64,000 nt of DNA from Leptolyngbya sp. O-77. Lineage in GTDB: Bacteria; Cyanobacteriota; Cyanobacteriia; Elainellales; Elainellaceae. A program made the position numbers and the translations under genes. The stretch spans positions 4,811,001-4,875,000 of the forward strand of contig NZ_AP017367.1 of the NCBI RefSeq assembly GCF_001548395.1, written 5' to 3'. Below the pieces are notes generated by a model, which was not told the origin of the DNA, did no database searches, and saw only the letters and a program-made list of their open reading frames with translations. Below are positions 44,148 through 52,533 of the stretch, piece by piece; position 1 is the first letter of the stretch, and every line of letters begins with the position of its first letter.

Positions 44148-44676
44148 AAGCGGCTCCTTGATGATATGAAGTGGCTCAATCTAAAAATGAAGTTGACTCC
44201 GCAGCGCACCTGACACTTTATGCACCTGACACTTTATACAGCAGGTTGCCCAGGGCTAGAGGCTGCATCAAGTAATCATCGAATGATTGTCGAACGATTC
44301 TCAAGTGGCTATCGAATCATTAGTTTAAGCCCCATCTTAGGGTAGTTTTTGGGCTGGGGGCTATGCCTGATCGGGTGAGGCGATCGCCTTCTGGTTATGA
44401 AATCCAGATATTCGGCGCCCCGATACTTGGCAATAGGGGGAGCGCAAGACTGGCGCACCTGCGAGGGTTGGATTGGCGTGGGTTGGCGGGTTTGGCACTC
44501 AACCCCCTGGGTAGATGCACCTAACCGATGTGTTTGGCAATGGTTGGCGCTGTAGATGATTCCTGATTCGGGTGTAATCTACTTCCATAGTGCTTTTTAG
44601 CCCCCGGGGGCATGGCACATCCCTGATGAATCCCTCAAAACGCGAACCCCAAATCACCCAGAATCTCAAATCTGCC
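44148..44676. other. Divergent promoter region between argD and ureE
   Basis: No gene is supported in these 529 bases. A 16-bp direct repeat gcacctgacactttat occurs twice in succession at 44206-44237, 60 bases upstream of argD. Weak inverted repeats with cgaatgatt occur at about 44279-44325. I looked for an NtcA site (GTA-N8-TAC) and did not see a clear one. Confidence 0.5.
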
Positions 44677-45354
44677 ATGCTTGTCCTCACCCAACGGCTT
44701 TCTCTGAGCGATCGCCCCGAAGTCTGCCCTGAACCTGCTGAGTTGACGCTGCTGCTGACGGCGGAAGAACGAGTGCGATCGCGCCATTATTTTGAATCTG
44801 TGGAGGGCATACCCTGTTCGCTGCAATTGCCCAGGGGAACCGTGCTGCGAGATGGAGACGTGCTGCTGGCGGCTTCGGGGGAGCGAGTGCGCGTGGTGGC
44901 CAGGCCAGAACCCGTCGTCACCGTCACCGCCCACACGCCGCTGGCGTTGCTGCGAGCCGCCTATCATCTGGGCAATCGCCATGTGCCGCTGGAGGTCGCA
45001 GAAACCTATCTGCGCTTTTCGCCCGACTCGGTTTTGCAAGACATGGTGGAAAAAATGGGGTTGCATCTGCAACTGGAGGAGCGTCCCTTTCAGCCAGAGA
45101 CGGGAGCCTATGAAGGGTTGGGGTTCAAAGATCAGGAGTTAGGCCATTCGCATCATGGTTCGCCTCACCATTCGCCTCACCATTCTCACCGTCATTCTCA
45201 CAATCATGATTCCGAACATAATCATGCCAATGAGGATATACATCATCCTGAGCCTTTACGTCAGCATTCTGAAATGAGTTCTCAAGTAGGTTCTCTTCAG
45301 CATTCTCACAAGTCTACATCTGAGGATTCGCAGGAGTCTTCTCATGACGTGTGA
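44677..45354 (+). CDS. ureE: Urease accessory protein UreE (nickel donor)
   Basis: Started at the ATG at 44677, the protein has 225 residues: MLVLTQRLSLSDRPEVCPEP. The UreE N-terminal domain (LTLLLTAEERVRSRHYFES) and metal-binding C-terminal domain (AYHLGNRHVPLEV and a following acidic helix) are present. The GNRHVP histidine is the conserved nickel ligand. The C-terminal 55 residues are a His/Ser-rich tail (HHSPHHSHRHSHNHD) that would store several nickel ions. It delivers Ni to urease with UreF/UreG/UreD. Its end overlaps ureF by eleven bases, so the two are translationally coupled. Urease structural genes are not in this window. Confidence 0.93.
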   Translation: MLVLTQRLSLSDRPEVCPEPAELTLLLTAEERVRSRHYFESVEGIPCSLQLPRGTVLRDGDVLLAASGERVRVVARPEPVVTVTAHTPLALLRAAYHLGNRHVPLEVAETYLRFSPDSVLQDMVEKMGLHLQLEERPFQPETGAYEGLGFKDQELGHSHHGSPHHSPHHSHRHSHNHDSEHNHANEDIHHPEPLRQHSEMSSQVGSLQHSHKSTSEDSQESSHDV

Positions 45355-46060
45355 AGCGGCGTTGGGTGGAGAGCGTCTGCTGCGGCTATTGCAGTTGGCG
45401 AGTCCGGCGCTGCCTGTAGGGGCTTACAGCTACTCCGAAGGGCTGGAGACGCTGGTGGCGCAGGGGCAATTGCCAGATGTATCCAGCTTGCAGCACTGGA
45501 TTGAGCAGGAGTTGGCGGCTGGAGCGATGCGGCTGGAGGCGGCGGTGATGGCGCGGGTCTATGAGGCGGCGATCGCCCCCGATCTTCCTGCTTTGCGCCA
45601 CTGGAACCAATGGCTGTCGGCGCTGCGCGAGGCAGAGGAACTGCGGCTACAAAGCTGGCAAATGGGGCGATCGCTCTACCGGCTGCTGCTCGAACTTGAC
45701 CCCAGCGTTTCCCCGCTCTTGGAAGCCTGCGGGGAAACCAGCAACGCAGCCGAAAGTTTTGCGGTGAATTTTGCCGTCGCGTATGCGATCGCCGCTGCCC
45801 ACTGGCAGATCGACTCGCGGGCTGCCATCCTTGGCTATTTGCACAGTTGGGCCAGCAATTTGGTCAATGCAGGCGTGAAGCTGATTCCGCTGGGACAAAC
45901 GGCCGGGCAACGGCTGCTGCTGAGTCTTGCTCCAGCGATCGCCCGCACAACCGACGAAGCGCTAGTCTTACCCACAGACGACTTTGGGGCGTGCAGTTGG
46001 GGACAGGCGATCGCCTGCATGGCCCACGAAACGCTTTACACCCGACTATTCCGCAGCTAA
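45344..46060 (+). CDS. ureF: Urease accessory protein UreF
   Basis: The 238-residue all-helical protein starts with LLRLLQLASPALPVGAYSYS and contains GLETLVAQGQLPDVSSLQHW and a C-terminal helix ACMAHETLYTRLFRS, all typical of UreF. It forms the UreD-UreF-UreG complex that activates urease by GTP-dependent nickel insertion. The eleven-base overlap with ureE shows they share a transcript. The start at 45344 fits the family N-terminus. A second ATG is not closer to the conserved core. Confidence 0.93.
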   Translation: MTCEAALGGERLLRLLQLASPALPVGAYSYSEGLETLVAQGQLPDVSSLQHWIEQELAAGAMRLEAAVMARVYEAAIAPDLPALRHWNQWLSALREAEELRLQSWQMGRSLYRLLLELDPSVSPLLEACGETSNAAESFAVNFAVAYAIAAAHWQIDSRAAILGYLHSWASNLVNAGVKLIPLGQTAGQRLLLSLAPAIARTTDEALVLPTDDFGACSWGQAIACMAHETLYTRLFRS

Positions 46061-46091
46061 TTCCCAACGATTCCCGATTCAGGAGACAATC

Positions 46092-46823
46092 TTGAACGCA
46101 CAAGAATGGTATTTATTCGACTTGCAGGGTTATCTGGTGGTGGAAAACGTGCTGACGGCAGCGCAACTAGATGCGCTCAATGCCGAACTCGATCGCCAGA
46201 TTGCCGCCGTCAACGACCCCGATCGCCTCTGGTTTCGCTGGGACAGGCTGCTGCCCTGGGGAAAACCGTTTCAAGACCTGATCGACCCTGCGCCGCTGAT
46301 GCCCTACTTGAAGACCCTGCTGGGCGAGGGCTTTCGGCTGGATCACGACTACACGCACATCATCCGCCGGGGCAAAGGGCCCATCGGCACGCGGCTCCAC
46401 GGCGGCGGCACGCCCTACGACCCCTGCCAGTATTACCACGTCCACAATGGGCGCATGTATAACGGGCTGACGGCTGTCGCCTATGAACTGCGGGACGTGC
46501 GCCCTGGCGAGGGCGGCTTTGCCTGTATTCCCGGCAGCCACAAAAGCAACGCCCCCTTTCCGGACGAATGGCGCGATCTGGAGCATCCGCCTGCCTGTAT
46601 GCGGCCCATCGCCCTCTCCGCAGGCAGCGCCATTGTGTTTACCGAAGCACTCACCCACGGCACGCTGCCCTGGCGCGGCCAGGGAGAGCGGCGCACCCTG
46701 TTCTATAAATACTCGCCGCGATCGAATGCTTGGGCGCGATCGCTCTACAATCCTGACGAGTTTCCCAACCTTACCGAAGCTCAGCGGCGGCTGCTCCTCT
46801 CGCCGGGCATTTATCCGTACTAG
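46092..46823 (+). CDS. Phytanoyl-CoA dioxygenase (PhyH) family oxygenase
   Basis: The 243-residue protein starts LNAQEWYLFDLQGYLVVENV at a TTG preceded by an aggag ribosome site five bases away. A longer frame to the left overlaps ureF and is unlikely. The Fe(II)/2-oxoglutarate core shows HGGGTPYDPCQYYHVHNGRM and, later, EALTHGTLPWRGQGERRTLF with the distal His and the 2-oxoglutarate-binding Arg. These enzymes hydroxylate small lipophilic or amino substrates; the substrate is unknown. It starts 32 bases after ureF and may be in the same transcript. Confidence 0.85.
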   Translation: MNAQEWYLFDLQGYLVVENVLTAAQLDALNAELDRQIAAVNDPDRLWFRWDRLLPWGKPFQDLIDPAPLMPYLKTLLGEGFRLDHDYTHIIRRGKGPIGTRLHGGGTPYDPCQYYHVHNGRMYNGLTAVAYELRDVRPGEGGFACIPGSHKSNAPFPDEWRDLEHPPACMRPIALSAGSAIVFTEALTHGTLPWRGQGERRTLFYKYSPRSNAWARSLYNPDEFPNLTEAQRRLLLSPGIYPY

Positions 46824-46861
46824 AGACTCGACGCTCGCTGGGTTACTGCCTCCTCAACCCA

Positions 46862-47242
46862 TCACACCGACCGCTTCAACACCTGCCCACTGGTCAGCCC
46901 GAACGCCCGAAATCGCCGGGCCTGGAGTTCGATGCGGCTGGCGAGGCGATCGCACACCAGGTTACACAGCTCAAACGTCAAGTCATCCTGCACACTGTAG
47001 TATGCAGAGGTGCCCTCGGTGCGGCGCGAGAGGATACCCGCTTGCAGCATCACTTTCAAGTGCTTGGAAACGTTGGCCTGGCTGGTGGCGGTCGCTTCGA
47101 CCAAATCTTGCACACACCGTTCGCCGTTGCGGAGGACGCTGAGAATGCGGAGGCGGGTCGGCTCACTCAGCACGCTAAAATACTCCGCCACCTGCTGCAT
47201 GATTTCAACTGAGACCGGATCTGCCGTTTTCATGCGGGTCAT
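46862..47242 (-). CDS. ArsR-family transcriptional regulator with cysteines
   Basis: The 126-residue protein has an ArsR winged helix. LSEPTRLRILSVLRNGERCV is at about 25-44, and the recognition helix TATSQANVSKHLKVMLQAGI is at about 51-70. There is a Cys at 43 and a pair in ELCNLVC (C93, C97). The metal box of SmtB (ELCVCD) is absent. Cysteines at 43 and 93/97 could bind a metal or sense redox or persulfide state, as in SqrR/BigR-type members; that is an inference. It is divergent from the CRP/AAA+/ferredoxin fusion, which it probably regulates. Confidence 0.85.
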   Translation of the reverse strand: MTRMKTADPVSVEIMQQVAEYFSVLSEPTRLRILSVLRNGERCVQDLVEATATSQANVSKHLKVMLQAGILSRRTEGTSAYYSVQDDLTFELCNLVCDRLASRIELQARRFRAFGLTSGQVLKRSV

Positions 47243-47271
47243 TTCAAAAAAGACTTAATTTTAAGATATTC

Positions 47272-47361
47272 AGGACTTACGCATTTGCGATAGGCTCTTT
47301 GGGTTTTGGACAATTTCTCACGGGCTGCGCCCGCTAGAAATTGTCCAACTGCGTAAGTCCT
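47272..47361. mobile_element. 90-bp MITE-like element with AGGACTTACGCA ends
   Basis: The ends aggacttacgca (47272-47283) and tgcgtaagtcct (47350-47361) form a 12-bp perfect terminal inverted repeat. A second nested inverted repeat, ttggacaatttct/agaaattgtccaa, and a central palindrome cgggctgcgcccg occupy the middle, so almost the whole element can fold on itself. AGGACTTACGCA-type ends are common on cyanobacterial insertion sequences. The flanks both read atatt, a possible target duplication. It lies in the ArsR/fusion-gene promoter region. Confidence 0.8.
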
Positions 47362-47508
47362 AATATTAACAATTTGTTCAGAATTAAAAATAGAGTAGTA
47401 GATTACACATTAGAATTTTGAAACTCTCGCAGCAGGCACTCACCTTAGAAACATCAGTGCCACAATCAAAAGCAATGGGTTCTATTTTGCCAGGCGAGGG
47501 GTCGCTTC

Positions 47509-50073
47509 ATGGAACTTGCCGACCGAGTGCAGTGGATACAGCAGCAGACCCAATTTGGAGACCTGTCGGTAGCGGCAGTGCGGGCGATCGCCCAGCAGAT
47601 TCGCGAAATCCACATGCCCGAAAATCATCGGCTGGCGCTGGAAGACACTGAGCCGAAAGCCCTCTACATTCTGAAATCAGGACGGCTGGAGCGCTATCGC
47701 ACGCGGCCAGACAGCCTGGCAGACACGCTCAGTCTGCTGCCTGGTTCAGTGCTGTATCTAAAAGAATTGTTACTCGAAAAGCCTGCGGAACACACCGTCG
47801 TTACCCTCAGCGATTGCGAAATCTGGACTGTGCCCCGTGAAGCCTTCCGCGAACTGGTGGCGCAGTTTCCGGAGCTAAACCGCACCGTGTCGCGGCAGTT
47901 GGCAGACGAAGTGACGGAACTCAGCTCCCAGCTTGCCTTTGAGCAAGAGCGTCAGGCAGCCCTGCGACCCTATCTCGTGCCCAAAGTGCGGCGGGGCATT
48001 GTGGGCGCAAGTCGCTACGCCGTGCGGCTGCGGCAGGCAATCAAAAAAGCTGCGGGCGATCGCCTGCCAGTACTCATCTTTGGCGAGCCGGGGCTGGGCA
48101 AGGACAACACAGCGGCGCTGATCCACTTTGGTAGTGGCGATCGCAAGCAGCCGATGATCAAGCTCAATGGCGATATGCTGCAACCCAGCGGCGCAGATCT
48201 GTTTGGTCGGGTCAATGGGAAGCCCGGTTTACTCAGTTGGCTGGGCAGCGGCACGCTGCTGATTAACAACGTGCAGGATGTGCCCAAGGCGCTCCAGCCC
48301 AAGCTGGCGGAACTGCTGGAAACGGGAATCTACCGACCCGTCGCCCGCGAAGGCGAGCCAGAACCAGAGCCGCGCCAGTCGAATGCGCGAATTATGTTCA
48401 CCTCAGAGCGATCGCTCTCTGAACTCGATCGCCATGTCGGCCATGTCATTAAAGTTCCGCCCCTGCGCGTGCGACGGGCTGACCTCGAAACCCAGGTCAA
48501 CTATTACATCAGCCTATACTGTGCCGCTCGCGGGTTGTCCCGCCCCAAGGTTGCGCCAGAGGCACTGCGGCGGCTCCAGGGCTACGACTTTCCGGGCAAC
48601 CTGACGGAGCTAGAGGGCATGGTCGGCCGCGCCATTATCCAGTCCAACGGCGCACCTATGCTAACGGAAGAGGTGTTTTGGGCAACGGGTAGCAAAAATC
48701 GCCGCTTCCGCGTCAATCTGCTGAATGCCTACCCCAAGCTGCGCCAGTTTCTTCGCAGCCCGTGGTGGCCCGACCGGATAAACTACGGCTTCACGCTCTG
48801 GTTTTTCCCGCTGGTGATTGCGGTGCTGTGGCTGGGGCCGCAGACGCGCGATCGCAACTTTGCGCTGAATTTCTTCTGGGCCTGGTGGTGGCCGCTGGTG
48901 CTAGTCGGCTTCCCGTTTGTGGGGCGGCTGTGGTGCGCCGTGTGCCCGTTTATGATCTACGGCGAAATTTCGCAAAAAGTCTCAACTAGCGTGTTGGGAC
49001 GCACGCTGCTGCCCTGGTCGCGCCCAGAGGCGGAAAAATGGGGCGGCTGGTTTCTGTTTGGGCTATTTGCGCTGATTTTGCTCTGGGAAGAACTGTGGCA
49101 TCTGGAGAACACAGCCTATCTCTCTGCCTGCCTGCTGCTGTTGATTACCGCTGGAGCCATGATTTTTTCGTTCCTGTTTGAGCGGCGCTTCTGGTGTCGC
49201 TATCTCTGCCCCATTGGCGGCATGAACGGCCTGTTTGCCAAGCTGTCGATGATTGAACTGCGGGCGCAGCAGGGCATCTGCTCTGCCACCTGCACCACCT
49301 ACCAGTGCTATAAGGGTGGGCCGCAAAAGGGCGAAGGGCAAGAAACGGGCGGCTGTCCGATTTATTCCCACCCGGCACAACTTCAGGACAATCGCGACTG
49401 TGTGCTGTGTATGACCTGCCTAAAGGCGTGTCCGCACCGCTCTGTTGAGCTAAACTTGCGTCCCCCCGGTATCGAACTCTGGACGACCCACAAGCCGACG
49501 CTGCCGGAGGTGTGCCTGCTGTTTTTGCTGACGGGGGCGGTGGTGCTGCATCGGCTGCCGACGATTTTGACGCTGCTGGGGTTTGGCGACCGTGATTTGC
49601 TAGCAACGCTGCTGCAATACGATGCGGCTCCGCTGGGCCCCTTTGCCCTCCATGCGGGACTGGCTGGGCTGGCGCTGGCGCTACCGGGGGCGATCGCCCT
49701 CTTCTGCCACAGCCTGCTAAAACTCTTCAACCCCAAGTCCAAACCCTTCGTCGAACTGGCCTACGGCTATCTGCCGCTGACCCTCGGCTGCAACCTGGCG
49801 CACTATCTGCATCTGGGATTGACCGAAGCCGGCCGCATCGTGCCCGTTACCCTCGCCACCTTTGGACTGAGCGGCGCAGGGCTGCCCGTCGTCGTCGCCC
49901 ATCCCGCCGTGATTGCGTTTTTGCAGGGCGTGACGCTGCTCAGCACCCTTGCCCTCAGCGTTTTTCTGACGCAGAAAATTGCCCGCCAGCGGCTGCAAAA
50001 CCTGCTGCCGCAGCACGTTGGACTGGGGGCGATCGCCCTTTTGGTCTGGTGGAGTGTGGTTGGACAAGACTAA
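47509..50073 (+). CDS. CRP-type / AAA+ (sigma-54-activator-like) / membrane polyferredoxin fusion
   Basis: The 854-residue protein joins three modules. Residues about 15-130 are a cyclic-nucleotide-binding (CRP-type) domain. Residues about 165-395 resemble a sigma-54-activator AAA+ domain: Walker A FGEPGLGKDN (191-200), a degenerate Walker B LLINNVQD (250-257) and FPGNLTELEGMV (361-372). The GAFTGA loop is missing. Residues about 425-845 have roughly ten membrane spans and NapH/NosR-like iron-sulfur cysteines: CAVCP (476-480), CRYLC (563-567), CSATCTTYQC (591-600) and CVLCMTCLKACP (631-642). Cyanobacteria lack sigma-54, so the AAA+ part probably has another role. ATG 47509 is the start. Electron transfer coupled to regulation is an inference. 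Confidence 0.85.
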   Translation: MELADRVQWIQQQTQFGDLSVAAVRAIAQQIREIHMPENHRLALEDTEPKALYILKSGRLERYRTRPDSLADTLSLLPGSVLYLKELLLEKPAEHTVVTLSDCEIWTVPREAFRELVAQFPELNRTVSRQLADEVTELSSQLAFEQERQAALRPYLVPKVRRGIVGASRYAVRLRQAIKKAAGDRLPVLIFGEPGLGKDNTAALIHFGSGDRKQPMIKLNGDMLQPSGADLFGRVNGKPGLLSWLGSGTLLINNVQDVPKALQPKLAELLETGIYRPVAREGEPEPEPRQSNARIMFTSERSLSELDRHVGHVIKVPPLRVRRADLETQVNYYISLYCAARGLSRPKVAPEALRRLQGYDFPGNLTELEGMVGRAIIQSNGAPMLTEEVFWATGSKNRRFRVNLLNAYPKLRQFLRSPWWPDRINYGFTLWFFPLVIAVLWLGPQTRDRNFALNFFWAWWWPLVLVGFPFVGRLWCAVCPFMIYGEISQKVSTSVLGRTLLPWSRPEAEKWGGWFLFGLFALILLWEELWHLENTAYLSACLLLLITAGAMIFSFLFERRFWCRYLCPIGGMNGLFAKLSMIELRAQQGICSATCTTYQCYKGGPQKGEGQETGGCPIYSHPAQLQDNRDCVLCMTCLKACPHRSVELNLRPPGIELWTTHKPTLPEVCLLFLLTGAVVLHRLPTILTLLGFGDRDLLATLLQYDAAPLGPFALHAGLAGLALALPGAIALFCHSLLKLFNPKSKPFVELAYGYLPLTLGCNLAHYLHLGLTEAGRIVPVTLATFGLSGAGLPVVVAHPAVIAFLQGVTLLSTLALSVFLTQKIARQRLQNLLPQHVGLGAIALLVWWSVVGQD

Positions 50074-50089
50074 GCCAAAGCTGGAACCT

Positions 50090-50145
50090 GAGTCGCAAAG
50101 CATGAGTTGCAAAGCATGAGCCGCAAAGCATGAGTCGCAAAGCAT
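50090..50145. repeat. Tandem 14-bp repeat, four units
   Basis: The unit gag[t/c][c/t]gcaaagcat occurs four times with single-base variation. It begins 17 bases after the stop of the fusion gene and could form part of its 3' untranslated region. Confidence 0.9.
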
Positions 50146-50369
50146 AGCCGACAAGCAAAGATTCGATGCGCCGTCACACGCTTGACACATCTCCGTCAGA
50201 TCGGAAATTCGCAATTTTGGCTACAATTTGCCGTTGTTGGGCGTTGAGGAATTCAGAGGCAAGGGATGTTGTTTCGCAGCGCTTTCAATCCTGCTGCAAG
50301 CCTCCTGCGACACAGGAACTGCTGAATCCTCCTTGTTTCCTCACTCCAACATCCCCAAACCCTTGATCC

Positions 50370-50443
50370 CTTAATCTAAATCCCTGAGGCTAATTCCTGA
50401 ATCTAAATCCCTGAATCTAAATCCCTGAATCTAAATCCCTTAA
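50370..50443. repeat. Tandem 14-bp repeat ctgaatctaaatcc
   Basis: Three exact units (50397-50438) are preceded by a degenerate copy and a partial unit. The array ends 16 bases upstream of the ABC ATPase start, in the promoter or leader of the ABC cluster. Confidence 0.9.
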
Positions 50444-50458
50444 TACTGATAGCCCCTC

Positions 50459-51472
50459 ATGATTACCGTCGAACACCTCAGCAAAATCTACGGCTCTACC
50501 CCTGCAATTACGGACGTGACGTTCTCAGTAGAGCCGGGGGAGATTCTGGGCTTTTTGGGGCCAAACGGGGCAGGCAAAACGACGACAATGCGGATTTTGA
50601 CGGGCTACCTGCCCGCCACTAGCGGCACAGCTACCGTAGCCGGGTTCGACGTGCATGAAGACTCGATGGCAGTGCGGCAGCGGATTGGCTATCTGCCCGA
50701 AACACCGCCGCTGTACCCAGACATGACGGTGGAAGGGTTTCTGCATTTCGTGGCGCGGCTAAAGGGCGTGGCAGCGGGCGATCGCCCCCAGCGCGTACAG
50801 TCTTCGCTAGAACGCTGCAACCTGCTGGAACGGCGCGACACCCTGATTCGCAAACTGTCTAAGGGCTTTCGGCAGCGGGTCGGCATTGCCCAGGCAATCG
50901 TTCACGACCCGCCCGTCATCGTGTTGGATGAGCCGACGGTCGGCCTCGACCCGCGCCAAATCATCGACGTGCGGAACCTGATTAAAAGTCTGGCCGGCGA
51001 CCACACCATCATTCTTTCGACCCACATTCTGCCGGAAGTCAGCATGACCTGTAGCCGTGTCGCTATTATCAACCGCGGCCGAATTGTGGCAACTAATACG
51101 CCCGATCGCCTGATGGAAGAACTGTCGGGCGGCGCGGGCTATGAGCTAGAAGTGGAGGGCGAACTGTTGGTGGCTCAGGAGCGGCTGCAATACCTCGCAG
51201 GCGTAAAGTCCGTCACCGCACTAACTGTCGAAGGGCTGCCGCCCCACCGCTACAAACTGCGCGTCATCTCCAATCCAGGAACCGACCCTGGCCGCGACAT
51301 TGCCGCCACCGTCATCAACGCAGGGGTGGGGCTATACGAAATGCGGCGGGTGCAGGCCAACCTAGAGCAGGTGTTTCTGGAACTCACCATGGCCGACGCA
51401 CCCGCCGACCCCGACCCCAGTCTTTCCAATGAACCCCAAAACCAGTCCCCATCCCAGGAGGAAGCAGCCTAG
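50459..51472 (+). CDS. ABC transporter ATP-binding protein (GldA-like)
   Basis: The 337-residue ATPase has a Walker A in FLGPNGAGKTTTM (32-44), a signature motif of LSKGFRQR type (about 138-145), a Walker B in VIVLDEPTVGLDP and an H-loop in ILSTHILPEVSM. A C-terminal extension of about 100 residues follows, as in GldA/NatA/CcmA-type proteins. It would power the membrane subunits encoded directly downstream; the next start follows its stop without a gap. In cyanobacteria these three-gene sets are annotated as gliding-motility-like ABC systems, with the substrate not known. Confidence 0.93.
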   Translation: MITVEHLSKIYGSTPAITDVTFSVEPGEILGFLGPNGAGKTTTMRILTGYLPATSGTATVAGFDVHEDSMAVRQRIGYLPETPPLYPDMTVEGFLHFVARLKGVAAGDRPQRVQSSLERCNLLERRDTLIRKLSKGFRQRVGIAQAIVHDPPVIVLDEPTVGLDPRQIIDVRNLIKSLAGDHTIILSTHILPEVSMTCSRVAIINRGRIVATNTPDRLMEELSGGAGYELEVEGELLVAQERLQYLAGVKSVTALTVEGLPPHRYKLRVISNPGTDPGRDIAATVINAGVGLYEMRRVQANLEQVFLELTMADAPADPDPSLSNEPQNQSPSQEEAA

Positions 51473-52273
51473 ATGCGCGTCATTTTGAGCAATATTCTGG
51501 CGATTTATCGGCGAGAACTCCAGAGCTACTTTGCCTCGCCCTTTGCCTATGCGATCGCCGCTGTGTTCTGGCTGCTAAGCGGCTTTTTCTTCGTAGTGAT
51601 TCTATTTGGCCCAGAGGGGCTGCTGGCCGCCGTCGCCCAGCGCGACCAGGCCGGCATCACCGACCCGCCCGTAGACGTGCCCTACCAATTTCTGAATGTG
51701 TTTTTGGGGTTGCTCGGCTCTCTAGCATTATTCCTGCTGCCGATGCTGTCGATGGGACTCTATTCCGAAGAGCGCAAGCGCGGCACGCTGGAACTGCTGG
51801 CCACCTCGCCCATTACCAACTGGGCCGTCGCTGTCGGCAAGCTGCTGGGCGTGTTGACCTTCTTCATCACCATGCTGCTGCCCATTCTGCTGTATGAAAG
51901 CAGCCTGTTTATTGCATCCAACCCCGCCGCCAATCTGAACGTGCTGTTTATGGGGCATCTGGGTCTGATTCTGATGGCCGCCGCCGTGCTGTCCCTGGGT
52001 ATGTTCATCTCCTCCCTCACCGACAGCACTATCCTCGCCGCCGTGTTGACCTTTGGGCTGATGCTGCTGCTCTGGGTCACCGACCTAATCGCCAACGGGG
52101 TCGGCGGTTCCACCGGAGAGGCGATCGCCCACCTCTCGCTAATCAAGCACTACAACGACCTCAGCCGAGGCATCTTCAACACCAGCAGCCTCGTCCTCTA
52201 CCTCAGCTACATCCTGCTGGGCATCTTCCTCACCGCCCAATCCATCGAAGCCCTCCGATTCCAGCGTTCCTAA
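51473..52273 (+). CDS. ABC transporter permease (GldF-like)
   Basis: The 266-residue protein starts one base after the ATPase stop, so the two are translationally coupled. It has about six hydrophobic spans (for example FAYAIAAVFWLLSGFFFVVI near 24-43) and the segment SEERKRGTLELLATSPI (about residues 101-117), diagnostic of ABC-2-type permeases of the GldF/NosY group. It presumably forms the membrane channel with the ATPase before it and the GldG-like protein after it. Confidence 0.92.
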   Translation: MRVILSNILAIYRRELQSYFASPFAYAIAAVFWLLSGFFFVVILFGPEGLLAAVAQRDQAGITDPPVDVPYQFLNVFLGLLGSLALFLLPMLSMGLYSEERKRGTLELLATSPITNWAVAVGKLLGVLTFFITMLLPILLYESSLFIASNPAANLNVLFMGHLGLILMAAAVLSLGMFISSLTDSTILAAVLTFGLMLLLWVTDLIANGVGGSTGEAIAHLSLIKHYNDLSRGIFNTSSLVLYLSYILLGIFLTAQSIEALRFQRS

Positions 52274-52324
52274 GCAACCAGAGCCAATACCCCAAGGCGA
52301 ATCCTAGACAGGGAAAAAAGCAGA

Positions 52325-52520
52325 AAGAAGAACGAAGAACGAAAAACGAAAAAAAACACCTATTTCTTCGTTCTTCCCTCTTCGTCCTTCTCTCTTCGTC
52401 CTTCCCTCTTCGTCCTTCCCTCTTCGTTCTTCCCTCTTCGTTCTTCGTCCTTCCCTCTTCGTTCTTCCCTCTTCGTTCTTCCCTCTTCCCTCTTCGTTCT
52501 TCCCTCTTCCCTCTTCGTTT
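52325..52520. repeat. Heptamer tandem array with an inverted arm
   Basis: About 22 units of ttcgttc, ttccctc and ttcgtcc run from 52364 to 52520. A short array in the opposite orientation (gaagaacgaagaacg at about 52325-52350) precedes them, so the RNA could form a long hairpin. It fills the gap between the permease and GldG-like genes and ends a few bases before the next ribosome site. Confidence 0.92.
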
Positions 52521-52533
52521 TTCATTTTTTCTC

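Noticed and set aside
44148..44676. NtcA binding site upstream of urease and argD genes
   Set aside because: No clear GTA-N8-TAC with a -10 box was found.
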